A model generated the notes under the pieces. The model was not told where the DNA came from, searched no databases, and saw only the letters and a program-made list of their open reading frames with translations. DNA of 64,000 nt. Origin: Glaciimonas sp. PAMC28666 (GTDB taxonomy: Bacteria > Pseudomonadota > Gammaproteobacteria > Burkholderiales > Burkholderiaceae_D). The stretch is taken from the NCBI RefSeq assembly GCF_016917355.1, contig NZ_CP070304.1:4216001-4280000 (forward strand), given 5' to 3'. Every line of letters starts with the position of its first letter. Position 1 is the stretch's first letter. Shown here in pieces: positions 1-10,308 of this stretch. Both the position numbers and the translations under genes were made by a program.

Positions 1-462
1 ACGGACCAAATACTCTTTGTCGATGGAAGAGTCTTCACCAATCAGTTCTTTGGCAATGCGGCCATCCTGCGTTAACACTAATAAGCCAACAGAATCAATA
101 TCCAGTCGACCGGCCGGCACCAAATGGCGCAGTTGACTACCGTGAAATTCCTGGATGGACTGATCCTCTTTCCAGCGGCTGGCGCCGTTGACCAACACCA
201 CAGCAGGTTTGTAACCGTCTTCCGCCTGACCGCTGACATATCCCATCGGTTTGTTGATCAGAATGGTGACACGTTTAGCCTGTTCGGCACTGGCCTGGCG
301 TTCAACCGTGACGTGTTGGTGCGGGAGTACTTTGCTGCCAAGTTCGGAGATGATGATGCCATCCACACGGACCCAGCCGCGGGCAATCCATTCATCAGCT
401 TCACGGCGCGAGCACAGGCCGAGTTCGGACATGCGTTTGGAAAGGCGTAGTAGTTCAGTCAT
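1..462 (-). CDS. RluB/RluF-type 23S rRNA pseudouridine synthase (truncated by window edge)
   Basis: The minus-strand frame is open from an ATG to the window edge, 154 codons, so only the N-terminal part is visible. Residues 7-50 form an S4 RNA-binding domain (SKRMSELGLCSRREAD). The catalytic region follows with AGRLDIDSVGLLVLTQDG, in which Asp121 would be the nucleophile of the pseudouridine synthase reaction, and the frame leaves the window at KEYLVR, also typical. Proteins of this group modify uridines near the peptidyl-transferase centre of 23S rRNA. The sequence does not decide between RluB and RluF specificity. No strong Shine-Dalgarno precedes the ATG. The gene runs in the same direction as glnD, 248 bp downstream of it. 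Confidence 0.85.
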   Translation of the reverse strand, partial: MTELLRLSKRMSELGLCSRREADEWIARGWVRVDGIIISELGSKVLPHQHVTVERQASAEQAKRVTILINKPMGYVSGQAEDGYKPAVVLVNGASRWKEDQSIQEFHGSQLRHLVPAGRLDIDSVGLLVLTQDGRIAKELIGEDSSIDKEYLVR

Positions 463-710
463 ATGATGCAAATCAGTGGAGGAAGTTCTGTATAAGGTAG
501 TGTATCAAGCTTCGGACAGCTACATTGGTGCGGCGGGGCCCGGTGCGATCATACTCTTATAGTTGAGGACAACTGCTGAGCACGACTGCATTTCCATCGT
601 GCGCTTCGAACGAAGCAACAGAGACTTACGCTGCGCCAGAACTTGCTCTACTTAATCAGGTACTCCTTTAAAATAAATGGGGAAAGCTAAAACAGACCGC
701 GGCGCTAACT

Positions 711-3263
711 CTAAACCTGCAAAGCGTCGAGCAAGTCCGTTTCCAGTTGTAATTGAAGGCGGTTATGACTAAGGGCCTTGCCATCGACGAGAAACACGTC
801 CTCGACGCGCTCGCCTAATGTCATGATTTTAGCCGTGTGTAAATTAATTTTGTATTTTGCGAGCACATTCGCGATTAAGTACAATAATCCAGCACGATCA
901 TTCGCCGTGATGGCCAATAAATAATATTGCCCGCGCTCATCAGGCTGCAAGTCCACGGTCGGCGTCACCGGAAACGTGCGCGATAGCCGCGACAAGCGGC
1001 CGCGAGTGGGCGAGGGCAGTGGAACGCGCGCCTCAAGTTGTTCGGTTAGTTCGTGCTCGATGAGATTAATGATGTCGCGGTAATGTTTGGCGAACAATGG
1101 CGCACTCAATAAAAACGTATCGAGCGCGTAGCCATGCTTGGTGGTGTGAATTTTTGCATCCAGAATACTGAAGTTTTTGCTTTCGAAATAGCTGCAAATA
1201 CGCGCGAATAAATCGGTCTCGTCTGGCGTGTAAACTGCCACCTGCAAGCCCTCCCCAATTGGGGCCAGTCGCGCTTTAACGATCGGTTTAGGGCTATTGA
1301 CCAGCGTGTAGAAGGAGCGTGTTTGCCACGCTATATCGGCGGCGTCATGGCGCAAAAAGTACGCTACGTCGAGTTGCTCCCACAAAGGCTCATGCGCATC
1401 GTTTGGCAAGCCATATAAGCGCAAAGTTCTCAATGCATCTTCTTGCGTATTCTTTAATTCGCGGTCGGCAGAGGGGGTTTCACCGCCCAATACGCGTAGC
1501 GTAATACGATATAAGTCTTCCAGCAATTTGCCTTTCCAGGCGTTCCATACCTTAGGACTGGTACCGCGAATATCGGCGACCGTTAGCAGGTAGAGTGCCG
1601 TCAGATGGCGCTCATCTTTGACCGTTTTGACGAAAGCCAAAATGACATCGGGATCCGACATATCTTGCTTTTGCGCTACCTGCGACATGGTCAGGTGTTG
1701 CTGCACCAAAAACACGACGAGCTCGGTGTCTTCGACCGTCAGCCCGTGTTGCTGGCAAAATTGCTGAGCGTCGGCCATGCCAAGTTGAGAATGATCGCCG
1801 CCGCGACCTTTCGCGATGTCGTGAAATAACGCAGCGATATAAAGTATCCAGGGACGCGGAAAATTCGCAATCAACTGGCTGCAAAAAGGATATTCGTGCG
1901 CATGGTCGCTAAGCGTGAAGCGGCGCACATTCCGCACGACCATCAAAATGTGCTGGTCAACGGTGTAGACGTGAAAAAGGTCGTGCTGCATCTGGCCTAC
2001 GATACGCCGAAAGTTAGGGAGATAGCGTCCCAGCACGCCGGTCTCAGTCATCCCGCGCAATGCGTGCGTGATGCCTTGAGGTGCCTGAATAATCTGCAAA
2101 AATAATGCGCGGTTGGCAGGATTGCGACGGAAAGCCGCATCAATTTTCGCGCGGGCATGCCAGAGCGCCCGCCGCGTGCGCACGGTCATGTCCTTAAGTT
2201 GTGTATCCTGAGCGATCAACAGGAACAATTCAAGCATCGTCGACGGCATGGTCTCAAATTGATCATTGGTCGCGATGTCAATCAGACCGTTAATTTGATT
2301 AAAGCGGGCGTTAATTGGCCGGGGGACATTCGGCTGCGGGAACAAGTACCCCTCAATGTTTTGCAAAAGAACCAGATTAAGCTGGGTTACTGCCTTGGCA
2401 GCCCAGTAATACCGCTGCATCAGATATTCACTTGCGCGCCTGGTTTCCGTCGTCTTGAAGCCCAGAGTCTCAGCAATCGGCGTCTGAACGTCAAACACCA
2501 ATCGATCCTCGCGGCGATTTGTATGAATATGCAGCCGAATGCGGATGTCTTTAAAGGCGCGCTCTTTTTGCCGCAATTGGCGGGCTTCGGTTGCGGTAAT
2601 CAGCGACCGTTTTGCTAATTGCGCCCAGGAATCGCCTAAGCCAGCGGCTTTAGCAACCCACAAGATGACTTGCAAATCGCGTAAGCCGCCCGGGCTTTCT
2701 TTGCAATTTGGCTCGAGGCTGAATGCTGTATCTTCGAACTTCACGTGGCGTTGGCGCATCTCGAGCTTTTTCGCCTGGAAAAAAGCACGAGGGTCCATCG
2801 CCGCGTTGTAGCGCTTTTGTAATTCGGTGAAAAGAGGCTTGTTGCCAGTCACCAGCCGAGCTTCGAGCAAGCTGGTCTTGACGGTGATGTCGGCCGCAGC
2901 CTCTGTCATGCATTCGTCGACGGTCCGGATACTGTGACCGATTTCCAGGCCAATATCCCAGAACAATTGAACGAGTTGTTCCAGATTATTTTTTAAATCG
3001 GCGTCCGGGGGGACTTCTAATAAAATTAATAGATCAACATCTGAGTGTGGAAATAACTCGCCCCGTCCGTAACCGCCCACGGCTACCAGAGCAGCGGATG
3101 CAGGTAACTGAAGTAGCTTCCAGGCCAAAGTCAGCGCAGTATCGACGCTTTGTCGTAATTGCTTCAGTAACGGTTCCGGTTTACCGTTGAGCAAAAAAGC
3201 ATTGATGACGGATTGCCGTTCGGTTTTAAGTTGATTTTTTAAGGTTTTGGCAAGTGTCGACAT
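711..3263 (-). CDS. glnD: Bifunctional PII uridylyltransferase / uridylyl-removing enzyme GlnD
   Basis: GlnD senses glutamine and adds UMP to, or removes it from, the PII proteins GlnB/GlnK, so setting nitrogen status in the cytoplasm. At 850 residues it is slightly shorter than E. coli GlnD (890). In order I see the nucleotidyltransferase motif GGYGRGELFPHSDVD at residues 63-77, a long helical linker, an HD phosphohydrolase domain (FHDIAKGRGGDHS, near residue 490) for the removing activity, and two C-terminal ACT domains that bind glutamine (about 670-750 and 785-850, the second with ANDRAGLLYLIANVL). All domains are intact. The ATG start gives the usual N-terminus. The gene lies downstream of map, 244 bp apart, which leaves room for its own promoter. 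Confidence 0.97.
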   Translation of the reverse strand: MSTLAKTLKNQLKTERQSVINAFLLNGKPEPLLKQLRQSVDTALTLAWKLLQLPASAALVAVGGYGRGELFPHSDVDLLILLEVPPDADLKNNLEQLVQLFWDIGLEIGHSIRTVDECMTEAAADITVKTSLLEARLVTGNKPLFTELQKRYNAAMDPRAFFQAKKLEMRQRHVKFEDTAFSLEPNCKESPGGLRDLQVILWVAKAAGLGDSWAQLAKRSLITATEARQLRQKERAFKDIRIRLHIHTNRREDRLVFDVQTPIAETLGFKTTETRRASEYLMQRYYWAAKAVTQLNLVLLQNIEGYLFPQPNVPRPINARFNQINGLIDIATNDQFETMPSTMLELFLLIAQDTQLKDMTVRTRRALWHARAKIDAAFRRNPANRALFLQIIQAPQGITHALRGMTETGVLGRYLPNFRRIVGQMQHDLFHVYTVDQHILMVVRNVRRFTLSDHAHEYPFCSQLIANFPRPWILYIAALFHDIAKGRGGDHSQLGMADAQQFCQQHGLTVEDTELVVFLVQQHLTMSQVAQKQDMSDPDVILAFVKTVKDERHLTALYLLTVADIRGTSPKVWNAWKGKLLEDLYRITLRVLGGETPSADRELKNTQEDALRTLRLYGLPNDAHEPLWEQLDVAYFLRHDAADIAWQTRSFYTLVNSPKPIVKARLAPIGEGLQVAVYTPDETDLFARICSYFESKNFSILDAKIHTTKHGYALDTFLLSAPLFAKHYRDIINLIEHELTEQLEARVPLPSPTRGRLSRLSRTFPVTPTVDLQPDERGQYYLLAITANDRAGLLYLIANVLAKYKINLHTAKIMTLGERVEDVFLVDGKALSHNRLQLQLETDLLDALQV

Positions 3264-3507
3264 AGCGATGCTAAAGGAAGCGAAAAGGGCGGTTGTACCG
3301 GCTACAAAATCGTTTGTTTATTACAATTCTACGCCCACTAACATGACGCTTATTACATTCGCTAACTTCATTCATTACAGACGCTAAATGACAATTTTGA
3401 ACCCGCGAGCCGCCTAGGAGCCTTTCTGTAACGAAAGACCGCCCAGACGCAATGATGCCCGATTATATGTGATGATTTATAAGTAATGAATTTTTTGCAA
3501 GATTATC

Positions 3508-4311
3508 TTATGCAATGAAAGCGGGAGGAGGTGGTGTTCCGGCCGATTTGGTCAGAATTTCATATCCCGTTTCCGTCACGAGAACGGTGTGCTCCCATTG
3601 AGCCGACAAACTACGATCTTTGGTGCGTATGGTCCAGCCGTCGCCCATTTCACGAACGTCGCGTCGGCCAGCATTGATCATTGGCTCAACGGTAAAAATC
3701 ATACCTGCTTCCAATCTTTCCAGGGTGCCCGGACGTCCATAATGGAGTACTTGCGGTTCTTCATGGAAGACCTTGCCGATGCCATGCCCGCAAAATTCAC
3801 GGACGACGCTATATCCGGCTTTTTCTGCGTGCTGTTGTATCACATGGCCGATATCGCCCAAATGCGCGCCGGGTTTGATTTTGGCGATTCCAAGCCACAT
3901 GCATTCGTAGGTGATGTCACCAAGTCGCTTCGCCATGATAGAAGGTTCGCCAGCATAAAACATGCGACTGGTATCGCCGTGATAGCCATCCTTGATAACG
4001 GTAATGTCAAGATTCACGACATCGCCGTTTTTGAGCACTTTATCGCCTGGAATGCCATGACAAATCACATCGTTCACCGATGTGCAGATGGCTTTGGGAT
4101 AAGGAGTGTAGCCAGGAGGGCAATAATTCAAGGGGGCCGGAATAGTTCCTTGTACGTTTGTCATGTATTCATGACAGAGGCGATCCAGCTCACCGGTAGT
4201 TACCCCCACCTTAACGTGAGGGGTAATGAAATCAAGGACTTCCGAAGCCAATTTGCCAGCGATGCGCATGCCAGCGATATCTTCGGCTGTTTTAATTGAA
4301 ATTGAGGACAT
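3508..4311 (-). CDS. map: Methionine aminopeptidase type I
   Basis: Removes the initiator methionine from nascent proteins. The chosen ATG gives 267 residues starting MSSISIKTAEDIAGM, matching the usual length (E. coli 264). An in-frame start 51 bp upstream would add an unconserved aromatic stretch, so I reject it. All five metal ligands of the pita-bread fold are visible: the two Asp in NLDITVIKDGYHGDT, His in FCGHGIGKVFHEEP, Glu in FTVEPMI and Glu in QWEHTVLVTE. No clear Shine-Dalgarno is seen. The gene is divergent from rpsB, the common betaproteobacterial arrangement, so the two share the 443-bp intergenic region. Confidence 0.96.
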   Translation of the reverse strand: MSSISIKTAEDIAGMRIAGKLASEVLDFITPHVKVGVTTGELDRLCHEYMTNVQGTIPAPLNYCPPGYTPYPKAICTSVNDVICHGIPGDKVLKNGDVVNLDITVIKDGYHGDTSRMFYAGEPSIMAKRLGDITYECMWLGIAKIKPGAHLGDIGHVIQQHAEKAGYSVVREFCGHGIGKVFHEEPQVLHYGRPGTLERLEAGMIFTVEPMINAGRRDVREMGDGWTIRTKDRSLSAQWEHTVLVTETGYEILTKSAGTPPPPAFIA

Positions 4312-4754
4312 AGGTGAATAAATTTTGGTAAAAAATGCAGAATAATATCGAAAAAACCACAAATCGAATTCGGCCAGAGTCGGGCCGATTTACCTTTGAG
4401 ATTTGTCAGCTGGCCATATTAAAGCGAATACTAGCCTTGTTTAACGCTGATTATAGACGAGCTAGCTCCGTTTCGCTTAAAACAGGTATCGGACACTTGA
4501 AGTATCGTCCTGTTTTGAGGTAGAATCTTGGGCTGGCCGGAATTGCTATTCAGGCAGTGGTAAGTTTCATAGGTAGCTAAAGTGAAATACGACGCAAACC
4601 AAGGTCGTTGCTTGCCGTTTTAAATGCGCGTTTAGATGTGCATTAGATGTATCAATCGTTGTTTTAAATCGCGAATCCGCTCGAAAAGGGTGCCCCTCTT
4701 GTTCATACAAGTTTGGTGACTGAGCAGATTCCAGACCCAACCCTGGAGAAAATT
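4312..4754. other. Divergent map/rpsB intergenic region (443 bp)
   Basis: No gene is supported here; the short open frames are not plausible. It must hold the promoters for map and rpsB. Only one good candidate, the rpsB promoter at 4497-4526, is recognisable. The roughly 230 bases from there to the rpsB start form an unusually long leader. It could carry the S2 autoregulatory structure known from other proteobacteria, but I cannot fold it reliably by eye. Confidence 0.5.
4497..4526 (+). promoter_or_regulatory. Candidate sigma-70 promoter for rpsB-tsf
   Basis: TTGAAG at 4497-4502 and TAGAAT at 4521-4526 are separated by 18 bp. Both hexamers are close to consensus and lie upstream of rpsB in the right orientation. 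Assigned by eye only. Confidence 0.5.
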
Positions 4755-5507
4755 ATGTCCGTAACAATGCTTGAAATGCTGGAAGCCGGTGTCCACTTCG
4801 GTCATCAAACTCGTTTCTGGAACCCAAAGATGGCTCCGTACATCTTCGGTCATCGCAACAAAATTCACATTGTCAATCTGGAAAAAACCCTTGGTATGTA
4901 TCAAGAGGCGATGAAGTATGTTCGCCAATTGTCATCCAATCGCGGCAACATCCTGTTTGTCGGTACCAAGCGTCAAGCGCGCGAAATTATCGCTGCTGAA
5001 GCTGCACGTTCAGGTTCGCCTTTCGTTGACCAACGTTGGTTGGGCGGTATGCTGACTAACTTCAAAACTATCAAGACTTCGATCAAGCGCCTGAAAGAAA
5101 TGGAAGCTTCGATCGCTGACGGTTCAGTTGAAAATCTGAGCAAAAAAGAAGGTCTGATGTTTCAGCGTGAAATGATCAAGCTGCAAAAAGCTATTGGTGG
5201 TATCAAGGATATGGGCGGCATTCCTGACGCAATCTTTGTTATCGACGTCGGTTACCATAAAGGCGCGATCACTGAAGCTACAAAACTGGGTATCCCGGTT
5301 ATCGGCGTTGTTGATACTAACCACTCCCCGGAAGGCGTAACTTACATCATCCCTGGTAACGACGATTCGTCTAAAGCGATTGCGTTGTACGCTCGTGGTG
5401 TAGCTGATGCAATCATTGAAGGGCGTGCTAACGCCGTCAATGACATCGTTGAGCTAATCAAAGCCAACGCTGGTGATGAGTTTGTTGAGGTTAACGATCA
5501 GGCGTAA
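4755..5507 (+). CDS. rpsB: 30S ribosomal protein S2
   Basis: Structural protein of the small ribosomal subunit, needed for S1 binding. The ATG at 4755 gives 250 residues beginning [18 protein letters not shown], the canonical S2 N-terminus, and is preceded by GGAG at a good distance. An in-frame start 42 bp upstream is rejected because it adds non-conserved residues. Family motifs [19 protein letters not shown] and [13 protein letters not shown] are intact. It is followed by tsf after 166 bp with a hairpin between them, the usual rpsB-tsf arrangement in which S2 represses its own message. Confidence 0.98.
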   Translation: MSVTMLEMLEAGVHFGHQTRFWNPKMAPYIFGHRNKIHIVNLEKTLGMYQEAMKYVRQLSSNRGNILFVGTKRQAREIIAAEAARSGSPFVDQRWLGGMLTNFKTIKTSIKRLKEMEASIADGSVENLSKKEGLMFQREMIKLQKAIGGIKDMGGIPDAIFVIDVGYHKGAITEATKLGIPVIGVVDTNHSPEGVTYIIPGNDDSSKAIALYARGVADAIIEGRANAVNDIVELIKANAGDEFVEVNDQA

Positions 5508-5538
5508 TTCCTGAAATTGAAGTAATGTACTTCAACCG

Positions 5539-5569
5539 AAAAAGGGGGCAGCAATGGCCCCTTTTTTTG
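5539..5569 (+). terminator. Terminator/attenuator between rpsB and tsf
   Basis: AAAGGGG and CCCCTTT can pair around a short loop, followed by a run of seven T. It probably lowers readthrough from rpsB into tsf rather than ending the operon completely. Confidence 0.75.
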
Positions 5570-5673
5570 TATATCCCGAATATTTTTGACTGATGGTGTG
5601 GAGGGCGGTTTGCGAACGGTTCAGGTAACCAGACGGCGAACGGATTCTTCCGCACCAATTCTAGGAGATTGAT

Positions 5674-6555
5674 ATGGCAGTTATTACTGCAGCACTGGTT
5701 GGTGAATTGCGCGCAAAAACTGATGCGCCAATGATGGAATGCAAAAAAGCGTTGACCGAAGCCGATGGCGATATGGTCAAAGCAGAAGAAATATTGCGTG
5801 TGAAATTGGGTGGAAAGGCTTCTAAAGCCGCTTCACGTATCACTGCAGAAGGCGTTGTTGCCGCTTATATCACGGGCGGCGTCGGCGCATTGGTCGAAGT
5901 TAATTGCGAAACTGACTTCGTTACTAAAAACGATGAGTTCATTGCATTGGTCAATGCTTGCGCCAAACTGGCGGCGGAAAATAACCCGGCCGATATTGCC
6001 GCGTTATCGGCTTTGCCGTTAAATGGTGGTACTGTCGAATCTTGCCGTACGGAATTAATCGGCCGTATCGGTGAGAACATGTCGATTCGTCGTTTTCAAC
6101 GTTTTGAAACTAGCGCCAAGCTGGCATCTTATATCCATGGCACCAGCATTGGCGTAATGGTCGAGTACGATGCTGCGAACGAGCAAGTCGGTAAAGACGT
6201 TGCTATGCATATCGCTGCTATGAAGCCGGTTTCGTTATCGTCAGACCAGGTGCCTGCTGAGTTAATTGAAAAAGAACGCTCGGTTGCGACGCTGAAGGCC
6301 GCCGAATCTGGCAAGCCTGCTGAAATCGCTGCAAAAATGATTGAAGGCTCGGTACAGAAATTTCTGAAAGAAGTTTCTTTGTTGAATCAGTCATTTGTCA
6401 AAAACGACAAGCAAACGGTTGAACAGATGCTTAAAGAAGCGAATGCCAGTGTTAAGTCTTTTGCGATGTTTGTTGTCGGTGAGGGCATTGAGAAAAAAGT
6501 GGATGACTTTGCTGCAGAGGTTGCGGCAACAGTTGCTGCAGCCGGACAAGCCTAA
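5674..6555 (+). CDS. tsf: Elongation factor Ts
   Basis: Nucleotide exchange factor that releases GDP from EF-Tu. It has 293 residues, against about 283 in E. coli. The N-terminal UBA-like module with [12 protein letters not shown] (residues 16-27) is the EF-Tu contact, and the core motif [13 protein letters not shown] (near residue 80) is intact. The ATG is preceded by AGGAG at a suitable distance. It lies second in the rpsB-tsf unit and ends at its own Rho-independent terminator. Confidence 0.98.
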   Translation: MAVITAALVGELRAKTDAPMMECKKALTEADGDMVKAEEILRVKLGGKASKAASRITAEGVVAAYITGGVGALVEVNCETDFVTKNDEFIALVNACAKLAAENNPADIAALSALPLNGGTVESCRTELIGRIGENMSIRRFQRFETSAKLASYIHGTSIGVMVEYDAANEQVGKDVAMHIAAMKPVSLSSDQVPAELIEKERSVATLKAAESGKPAEIAAKMIEGSVQKFLKEVSLLNQSFVKNDKQTVEQMLKEANASVKSFAMFVVGEGIEKKVDDFAAEVAATVAAAGQA

Positions 6556-6569
6556 GTATTACGAAAGAG

Positions 6570-6592
6570 CGGGCCGCAAGGCCCGTTTTTTT
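6570..6592 (+). terminator. Rho-independent terminator after tsf
   Basis: CGGGCC and GGCCCG form a perfect 6-bp stem with a GCAA tetraloop, followed directly by seven T. It starts 15 bases after the tsf stop. Confidence 0.9.
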
Positions 6593-6856
6593 GGGTGTAG
6601 GGAATCTTTTCTCGCATTCGTGGACTAAAGGGCGCGGTCAGGATTTGTGAAGTCAGCCGGTGCTTATTTCAACAGTGAATTTGCGGTGGCCGGCTTAGCT
6701 GAATTCATCAAGTAAAATCGTAATACAAAAATCGTAGTGCAGGCCTGAATTAAATGACCATTTGCACTTTCTTGGAAGTGCGGCCTGGAATAGCTAGCGA
6801 AATAATAAAAATACGTAATAATTAATTGTTAATCGGAAGAACCAAGGACTCAGACC

Positions 6857-7573
6857 ATGACCAAACCAGCATATAAGCGTGTTCTCCTTAAGCTCTCCGG
6901 TGAAGCCCTGATGGGTAATGATGCCTATGGCATTAATCGAGCGACCATTGACCGTATGGTGTCCGATGTGGCCGAAATTGCCAGATTAGGCGTGCAACTT
7001 GCCATCGTTATTGGCGGCGGTAATATTTTCCGCGGAGTCGCACCGGGTGCAGAAGGAATGGATCGGGCCACGGCAGATTACATGGGAATGTTGGCCACGG
7101 TGATGAATTCACTGGCGTTGGCAGATGCCATGCGTCAGGCGGGATTGACCGCGCGCGTCATGTCGGCGATCAGTATTGAGCAAGTCGTTGAGCCATATGT
7201 GCGGCCAAAGGCGTTGCAATACCTGGAAGAAGATAAAGTTGTGATTTTTGCGGCAGGAACCGGTAATCCATTTTTTACCACGGATACCGCGGCAGCTTTA
7301 CGCGGATCCGAAATTGGCGCAGAAATAGTACTAAAAGCGACGAAAGTTGACGGAGTTTATAGTGCTGATCCTCAGAAGGATCCTGCTGCGACTCGGTATA
7401 CTACTATTACATTTGACGAAGTTATTACTAAGCACCTTCAGGTAATGGATGCCACGGCATTTGCATTGTGCCGTGATCAAAAGTTGCCAATCAAAGTGTT
7501 TTCAATCAATAAGCCAGGCGCCCTGTTGCGTGTGATTATGGGTGAAGACGAGGGTACTTTGGTACACGTTTAA
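6857..7573 (+). CDS. pyrH: UMP kinase
   Basis: Phosphorylates UMP to UDP for pyrimidine nucleotide synthesis. It has 238 residues, typical for the hexameric bacterial enzyme of the amino-acid kinase fold. Visible motifs are LKLSGEAL at residues 11-18 (phosphate binding), GGGNIFRG near residue 55, and the C-terminal region with [13 protein letters not shown] and [10 protein letters not shown] that forms the nucleotide pocket. The ATG gives the standard N-terminus. The gene sits between tsf and frr as in most proteobacteria, with a 264-bp upstream gap that begins with the tsf terminator, so it probably has its own promoter. Confidence 0.97.
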   Translation: MTKPAYKRVLLKLSGEALMGNDAYGINRATIDRMVSDVAEIARLGVQLAIVIGGGNIFRGVAPGAEGMDRATADYMGMLATVMNSLALADAMRQAGLTARVMSAISIEQVVEPYVRPKALQYLEEDKVVIFAAGTGNPFFTTDTAAALRGSEIGAEIVLKATKVDGVYSADPQKDPAATRYTTITFDEVITKHLQVMDATAFALCRDQKLPIKVFSINKPGALLRVIMGEDEGTLVHV

Positions 7574-7777
7574 GGCATCAATCTGGTAGATGGCAGAGGC
7601 GCAGTAAGGGTGTTCAACGTGGAATACAATACCGCACAGCCTTTACGTGGCGCCTTTAACCAAAATATCAAAATTGGTCTCTCGAAATAGCGGCGGATGG
7701 TGTCAGTCAGTATTATTTAGGTTTCACATTAAGTTTTTCAAAGATTAAAGCCTACGGCTAAAGAATAGGAGAGCAGC

Positions 7778-8338
7778 ATGAGCGTTGCTGACGTTAAAAA
7801 AAGTACCGATCTGAGAATGCAAAAGTCCCTTGAGACTCTGCGCGCAGACTTGGCGAAAGTACGTACAGGTCGTGCCCATACCGGCATTCTGGACCATGTA
7901 CAAGTTGAATATTACGGTAGCCCGACCGCATTGACTCAGGTTGCCAGTGTGACCTTGATTGACGCGCGGACCATCGGCGTGCAGCCATTCGAAAAGAAAA
8001 TGATCGCTGTCATTGAAAAAGCGATCCGGGAAGCCGACTTGGGCCTGAATCCATCAACGCAAGGGGAGATCATTCGTGTACCAACTCCTGCATTGACGGA
8101 AGAACGTCGTAAAGAAATGGTGAAACTTGTAAAAAGCGAAGCCGAAGACGCCAAGATTGCGATACGAAATATTCGCCGGGATGCCAACGAAGGGTTAAAA
8201 AAGCTCGTCAAGGATAAAGAATGTTCGGACGACGACGAACGTCGTGCGCAGGACGAAATTCAGAAATTGACGGACAAAGCAGTCTCTGATGTAGATCGAC
8301 AGGTCGTGGACAAAGAAAAAGAAATTCTCACGGTCTAA
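7778..8338 (+). CDS. frr: Ribosome recycling factor
   Basis: Works with EF-G to split the post-termination ribosome. Its 186 residues are the family length (E. coli 185). The tRNA-like three-helix arm includes the motif [13 protein letters not shown] (residues 27-39) and a C-terminal long helix rich in Lys/Asp/Glu. The start ATG follows GGAGAG at about 7 bases. It lies in the conserved pyrH-frr-uppS-cdsA order. Confidence 0.98.
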   Translation: MSVADVKKSTDLRMQKSLETLRADLAKVRTGRAHTGILDHVQVEYYGSPTALTQVASVTLIDARTIGVQPFEKKMIAVIEKAIREADLGLNPSTQGEIIRVPTPALTEERRKEMVKLVKSEAEDAKIAIRNIRRDANEGLKKLVKDKECSDDDERRAQDEIQKLTDKAVSDVDRQVVDKEKEILTV

Positions 8339-8356
8339 CGTATCGCAGGATGCCTG

Positions 8357-8378
8357 AGATCCGGTTCTGGATCTTTGT
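8357..8378 (+). terminator. Weak hairpin after frr
   Basis: AGATCC and GGATCT pair around a 6-base loop, followed by only three T. At best it is a weak attenuator ahead of uppS. Confidence 0.3.
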
Positions 8379-8570
8379 GAGCGGCCCTCAATGGGGTGGT
8401 AAGCTGCAGAAAACGGACGTTTATCTGAAGAAATTATTCGATAAGTGACTTTTTTGATCAGCTTATGCGCCCCGATCAAGTCTGCGTAGTAAGATTCCAG
8501 ATAGGTTCTCAGAACCTTACGAGCGACTCGAAGCAGCAGGCTCTAAACAATCACTCTAATTCATTTTTTC

Positions 8571-9335
8571 ATGACCTATTCAAGTTCGACGCTTTCAGTG
8601 CCGTCTAGCCCGGCAGTGCCTAGGCATATAGCCATCATAATGGACGGTAACGGGCGTTGGGCCACACGCCGATTTTTGCCGCGCTTTGCGGGCCATGGAA
8701 AAGGCGTTGAGGCTGTGCGTAATATAGTCGAAACGTGCGCTAACCGCGGTGTGGAGTTTGTCACCCTATTTGCGTTCAGCTCTGAGAACTGGCGACGTCC
8801 GGAAGAAGAAGTGTCGCTGTTGATGCGTCTTTTTGTCACCGCGCTAGAGCGTGAAGTCGGCAAAATGCACAACAATGGTATTCGCCTGAAAGTGGTCGGT
8901 GATTTAAGTCGGTTCGACGCTAAATTGCAAGACATGATTGCCAATGCCGAGCGAAAAACCGCCAATAATACCAATTTGACAGTCACTATTTGTGCAAATT
9001 ACGGCGGCCGCTGGGATGTCATGCAGGCTGTGCAAAAGATGCTGGCTCAAGAGTCTGCGGGAAACGACGCGCCATTCACAGAGGATCAACTGGCGCAGCA
9101 TCTGGCGATGGCATACGCCCCTGAACCGGATTTGTTTATCCGGACCGGCGGCGAGCAACGAATTTCAAATTTTTTGCTATGGCAACTAGCTTACAGCGAA
9201 CTCTATTTTACCGACACCTACTGGCCTGATTTCGATGCAGCGGAGCTCGATAAGGCAATTGCCTCTTATCAGCAACGTGAGCGACGGTTTGGGCGTACTA
9301 GTGAACAATTGGTAAAACAAAAAAAGGCATCCTGA
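8571..9335 (+). CDS. uppS: Isoprenyl (undecaprenyl) diphosphate synthase
   Basis: Condenses isopentenyl-PP onto farnesyl-PP to make the C55 lipid carrier used for peptidoglycan and LPS assembly. It has 254 residues (E. coli 253). The signature [12 protein letters not shown] holds the catalytic Asp25, and further conserved blocks are [11 protein letters not shown] and the C-terminal [17 protein letters not shown]. The ATG start leaves a short, non-conserved N-terminal tail of about 18 residues. The stop overlaps the cdsA start as TGATG, which implies translational coupling. Confidence 0.97.
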   Translation: MTYSSSTLSVPSSPAVPRHIAIIMDGNGRWATRRFLPRFAGHGKGVEAVRNIVETCANRGVEFVTLFAFSSENWRRPEEEVSLLMRLFVTALEREVGKMHNNGIRLKVVGDLSRFDAKLQDMIANAERKTANNTNLTVTICANYGGRWDVMQAVQKMLAQESAGNDAPFTEDQLAQHLAMAYAPEPDLFIRTGGEQRISNFLLWQLAYSELYFTDTYWPDFDAAELDKAIASYQQRERRFGRTSEQLVKQKKAS

Positions 9336-10168
9336 TGCTAAAAACGCGTGTCATTACAGCGTTGCTACTATTGGCAGTCCTATTGCCGATTCTTTATCTC
9401 AATTATTTTCCTGCCTTTGCCATCGTCGTGGTGCTTTTTTTTACTGCCGCCATTTGGGAATGCGCACGCATTTTTGGCGCGACCGGCAATCGTGCCGTGG
9501 CTTGTGCCGCCGCCGCGATGATCCTCCTGATCTTAGTGTTGATAAAAGGCAATGGTGCCAATCTAGGTTCATTGTTCGCACTCTGCGTAGCGCTCTGGTG
9601 CCTGCGTTTTACACCTTCCTTAGGTCTTGGGTTGCCGCCACTCAACAGCATTGGCAATCGCATCGTGGGCATCACGTATGCAATCTCTATTTTTGGTTGT
9701 TTTCTTGCTATCCTCGGACTTTTCCTGCATTCTCCAATTTACTTGCTTTCAGTAATGGCAATTGTGTGGGTAGCCGATATTGGCGCGTATTTCTGCGGCA
9801 AAGCCTTTGGAAAGCGCAAGCTGGCCCCATCAATTTCCCCTGGTAAGTCGTGGGAGGGTGCCCTTGGTGGCTGGGTCCTGGTATTGCTGATCGCCAGTGT
9901 CATTTGCATTTCTCCCGCGGCGATACCCTTGGCGGATACCTTTCCGGTGCAGTTGTATGCTGTATGGGGATGGGCCGGGTTATTCGGTATCATGACAATA
10001 TTAGTGATGGCGAGTGTCGTCGGCGACTTATTTGAGTCATTATTAAAACGCCGGGCAGGGTTCAAAGATAGCAGTCAACTTTTACCTGGACATGGTGGTG
10101 TGTTAGATCGAATCGATGCGCTGATCCCTGTGCTTCCGCTAGTAGCGCTATTGGGTTACTGGTTCTAA
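9335..10168 (+). CDS. cdsA: Phosphatidate cytidylyltransferase (CDP-diglyceride synthase)
   Basis: Makes CDP-diacylglycerol from phosphatidate and CTP in the inner membrane, the branch point of phospholipid synthesis. It has 277 residues, with about eight hydrophobic segments starting immediately at the N-terminus. The family signature is complete in the C-terminal third: SLLKRRAGFKDSSQLLPGHG followed by GVLDRIDAL. The ATG overlaps the uppS stop by one base, so it needs no Shine-Dalgarno of its own. The next gene is dxr. Confidence 0.97.
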   Translation: MLKTRVITALLLLAVLLPILYLNYFPAFAIVVVLFFTAAIWECARIFGATGNRAVACAAAAMILLILVLIKGNGANLGSLFALCVALWCLRFTPSLGLGLPPLNSIGNRIVGITYAISIFGCFLAILGLFLHSPIYLLSVMAIVWVADIGAYFCGKAFGKRKLAPSISPGKSWEGALGGWVLVLLIASVICISPAAIPLADTFPVQLYAVWGWAGLFGIMTILVMASVVGDLFESLLKRRAGFKDSSQLLPGHGGVLDRIDALIPVLPLVALLGYWF

Positions 10169-10308
10169 ACCCGAAGCCCGATTCTGGTAGTCACCAATAG
10201 CGCTTTCAGGCAGTCGAAGCATTTGATGGAATTAAAGAAATTCACAGTCCATCCGGCATTCCAGACAAACGGAGCGGTCAATTGCCGAATTCAGGCTTAA
10301 GGTCACTC

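Noticed and set aside
3589-4299. Long plus-strand open frame opposite map
   Set aside because: It lies entirely antisense to the well-supported map gene and shows no family features.
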